Source: Desulfuromonas sp. SDB (GTDB taxonomy: Bacteria; SDB-A). From it: DNA of 7,949 bases. Positions 5,725 to 7,949 of the stretch are shown here, in pieces (positions within the stretch are counted from its first letter, which is position 1; each line of letters begins with the position of its first letter). A model generated the notes under the pieces. The model was not told the origin of the DNA and made no database searches. It worked only from the letters and a program-made list of their open reading frames with translations. The DNA is taken from positions 1 to 7,949 of the forward strand of contig LKUE01000385.1 of NCBI GenBank assembly GCA_001412365.1, in the 5' to 3' direction. The position numbers and the translations under genes are program-made.

Positions 5725-7949
5725 ATGAAAGAATTCACCGGTAAAATAACCCAGAAGTATTTAATATTCATCCTACTGAATATGTTGTTGATGTCTATGG
5801 GGATATTTCTAATTTTGGTTTTGTTCCTCAAAGTCAGTGACTACTTCTGGTGGATCCTGATATTTTCTTTGGTTTTGGGTATTATACTTGGTTATCGCAA
5901 AAAGTTTCAGGTGATAAAGATCTACGATAAATTCTTAGCAGCTCGAGGAAATTTGATAACCGGATATGAATTTTGTTATCAAAATCTTCCTGGTTCGGCT
6001 GAACTTAAACAGGAGGCAGTAAAACGTATAAATTCATATCTGAAGTACTCAAAGGTGGAAAAATTCCTTGTTAAAAAAATTGCTTTTATTGTTCTACTGA
6101 TACTGGTCATCTTAATGATTCCTCGATTTCACCCTTATTCCTATACCAATGCATACAACATTCAGGTTATTCCCTGTGGAGATACAGCGGTAACTTACGG
6201 AGATCAGGTTGTTTTTAAATTAATCACCGATGAACCGGATCCTTCCTGGTATATGGTTATGGGGATGGATACAATTAAGTTTGAACATCTGCAAAACGAT
6301 ACATTTTCACTGACTACTCCGTCCTTATTTTCTCCGGTTGATTATTGTATAAGGGGCACAGATACTGCCATTAGCGGAGGGAGGATTCAGCTGGAGTCAG
6401 AACCTATGGAAATTCAGGATTTAGAAGTAATGATTCCTGATTATCTCGGAGGTTACCGTATTTTCCCTGAATATCAAAAACAGATCGAAGTTCCAGAGTA
6501 CAGTACAGTTAGCTTTAAGCTTAATTCATCAACTCCTATCCGGCAATGGATAAAGCAGCCGGAACAATTTAGAGATGGCTCGGATTCTTATCAACTGATG
6601 ATGGCAGGGGAAATTGAGGATACGGTGAATATTTTTGTAGAGGCAGTTACGGTTTTAGGGGAAACTTTAACTTTTTCACTGGATGTATTTGGACTTGAGG
6701 ATCAACCTCCACTTTGCACCCGATTGCAGCCAGAACAAGATTTATACAGGATCGGACAGTTTGAATACATTGATATAGTGGTGCGGACACAGGATGATTA
6801 CGGATTGAGCGGAGCTGCACTGTCAGTTATTGATGTAAATCAAGCCAATGACTTCCAAGAAATCCGGTTGGAAGGAACTGGTCCGGTGGAGGTTAATTTC
6901 AGGTTAGTCCCTGATCAGCTGTCTCTGGGTCCTGGCGAAACTGCCTCTGTTTTTGTTAAGGTCTGGGATAATTCCATAACTGGTAATATCTCTTTCTGTT
7001 CTCCTTTGCGTATAGTATTTCCCACCCTCACTGAGATTTATCAGGCTGCTGATTCAGCCAGTCATCACTACCAAAGTTCAGTAATTAATCTTCAGGAGAG
7101 GGGAACTGAATTGTTAAATGATTTGTCCCGAATTCAACAACAGATGAAGCTGTCGGCAAATTTGTCCTCCATGGACCGGCAGCAGTTGCAGCAGCTTTTA
7201 CAGGAGGAACAGCAGATGATTGAGAATTTATCCACAGCCAGTGAAGATTTGCAGAATATTTTAGAAAATTTGTTAAATCAATCAGTTGAAGACAGCTTGC
7301 TGTTAGCTAAAAGTCAGGAAATTTCCGAATTACTGGGTCAAATCATGGATGAGGAAACCAAACAGATGCTGGAACAGATTATGGAACTGGCAAGAACAGC
7401 AGATAGAGAAGAGGTACTCCAGGCTTTAGAACAATTAAAACAGAATAACCAACAACTTTTAGAAAGATTAGACCGGACCTTAGAGATATTAAAAAATTTG
7501 GAAACTGCTCGAAAGCTGGAAGAATTGATAAAACGATCTTTGGAATTAACTTCCCGTATTAATAATTTAGATTCTACCCAGTTTCAATCTTCCCTCACTG
7601 ATGATATTGATTCTGAATTAGATGATATACTCCGGGAGTTAAACCAATTGATGGAGAGTAATTTAAATGAACAGGTGAATTCTGAACTCAAACAAGCTCA
7701 GCAATCAGGGATGCAAGCTCAATCCAGTCTTGATCAGATGCAGCAGTCATCATCTGATCAAAGCAGTGCAAACCTGCAGGCGGTCCAGCAGATGTCGGAG
7801 ATGACTAGCCATCTTGAAAATGCATCATCAATGTTCAGTCAGAACCGAAATTCAGCATTGAGCAGTTTAATTTCTGAAACCAAGGAAGATGTGCTGGACC
7901 TATCTGAACTTGCTGAAAACATATACAAACAGAATTCACCTCTGTTTTT
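5725..7949 (+). CDS. DUF4175-like membrane protein with Gln-rich coiled coil, C-terminus cut by window edge
   Basis: The frame stays open for 741 codons from the ATG at 5725 to the window end, and an in-frame stop (TAA at 5695) lies just upstream. The ribosome binding site is weak (GTGAG at 5711-5715, 9 bases before the ATG). Three hydrophobic segments, near residues 12-35, 40-57 and 115-132, make an N-terminal membrane anchor. Residues 135-435 look like two or three beta-sandwich domains outside the membrane, with IPDYLGG at 237-243 followed by an IEVPEYSTVSF strand, and DDYGLSG at 357-363. These blocks resemble the envelope family DUF4175. From about residue 447 to the end is a long Gln/Glu/Leu/Ser-rich coiled coil (for example RQQLQQLLQEEQQM), also typical of that family, whose bacterial members often exceed 1000 residues. 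The function of the family is not established; a structural or scaffolding role in the envelope is inference. The family call rests on remembered motifs and was not searched. Confidence 0.8.
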   Translation, partial: MKEFTGKITQKYLIFILLNMLLMSMGIFLILVLFLKVSDYFWWILIFSLVLGIILGYRKKFQVIKIYDKFLAARGNLITGYEFCYQNLPGSAELKQEAVKRINSYLKYSKVEKFLVKKIAFIVLLILVILMIPRFHPYSYTNAYNIQVIPCGDTAVTYGDQVVFKLITDEPDPSWYMVMGMDTIKFEHLQNDTFSLTTPSLFSPVDYCIRGTDTAISGGRIQLESEPMEIQDLEVMIPDYLGGYRIFPEYQKQIEVPEYSTVSFKLNSSTPIRQWIKQPEQFRDGSDSYQLMMAGEIEDTVNIFVEAVTVLGETLTFSLDVFGLEDQPPLCTRLQPEQDLYRIGQFEYIDIVVRTQDDYGLSGAALSVIDVNQANDFQEIRLEGTGPVEVNFRLVPDQLSLGPGETASVFVKVWDNSITGNISFCSPLRIVFPTLTEIYQAADSASHHYQSSVINLQERGTELLNDLSRIQQQMKLSANLSSMDRQQLQQLLQEEQQMIENLSTASEDLQNILENLLNQSVEDSLLLAKSQEISELLGQIMDEETKQMLEQIMELARTADREEVLQALEQLKQNNQQLLERLDRTLEILKNLETARKLEELIKRSLELTSRINNLDSTQFQSSLTDDIDSELDDILRELNQLMESNLNEQVNSELKQAQQSGMQAQSSLDQMQQSSSDQSSANLQAVQQMSEMTSHLENASSMFSQNRNSALSSLISETKEDVLDLSELAENIYKQNSPLF

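Noticed and set aside
5622-5831. Minus-strand 69-residue open frame overlapping the start of the DUF4175-like gene
   Set aside because: It overlaps the strong plus-strand gene by more than 100 bases, lacks a ribosome binding site, and has a composition typical of AT-rich random frames (many Ile, Asn, Lys, Ser).

Overview
The window looks like ordinary chromosomal DNA from an AT-rich member of the Fibrobacterota-Chlorobiota-Bacteroidota (FCB) superphylum. The main reason is the secreted protein at 3567-5411, which ends in a Por-type (type IX secretion, T9SS type A) sorting domain, a tail confined to this group. An amino-acid-fermenting lineage such as Cloacimonadota would fit the glutamate dehydrogenase and the general look of the proteins. 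That placement is inference, not demonstrated.

Layout. Minus strand, from right to left: a secreted parallel beta-helix protein (5411-3567), then an AT-rich gap with a good promoter, then a glutamate dehydrogenase (3383-2097). A 49-base gap with an intrinsic-terminator-like hairpin follows, and then a large ATP-grasp (pyruvate phosphate dikinase N-terminal type) protein that runs off the left edge (2047-1). Plus strand: from a divergent, AT-rich 313-base intergenic region starts one long gene (5725 to the right edge) for a membrane-anchored DUF4175-like protein with a long Gln-rich coiled coil. Four genes fill almost all of the window. Two of them are cut by the window ends. I see no tRNA, rRNA, CRISPR array, insertion sequence or attachment site.

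How they fit together. Glutamate dehydrogenase links glutamate to 2-oxoglutarate. The neighbouring ATP-grasp protein belongs to the PEP/pyruvate-binding superfamily but shows no phosphohistidine domain in the visible part, so a PEP synthase role should not be assumed. The beta-helix protein is a probable cell-surface or secreted adhesin-like product, and the DUF4175-like protein is an envelope protein. There is no sign that the four form one pathway. Each of the first three minus-strand transcription units can be separated by a promoter or a terminator-like element.

No clearly novel multi-gene system was found. The points most worth a second look are the non-canonical ATP-grasp protein, the 11-rung GGG ladder of the beta-helix protein with its 7-8 base poly-G tracts, and the glutamate dehydrogenase start, which the ribosome binding site places two codons inside the longest open frame.
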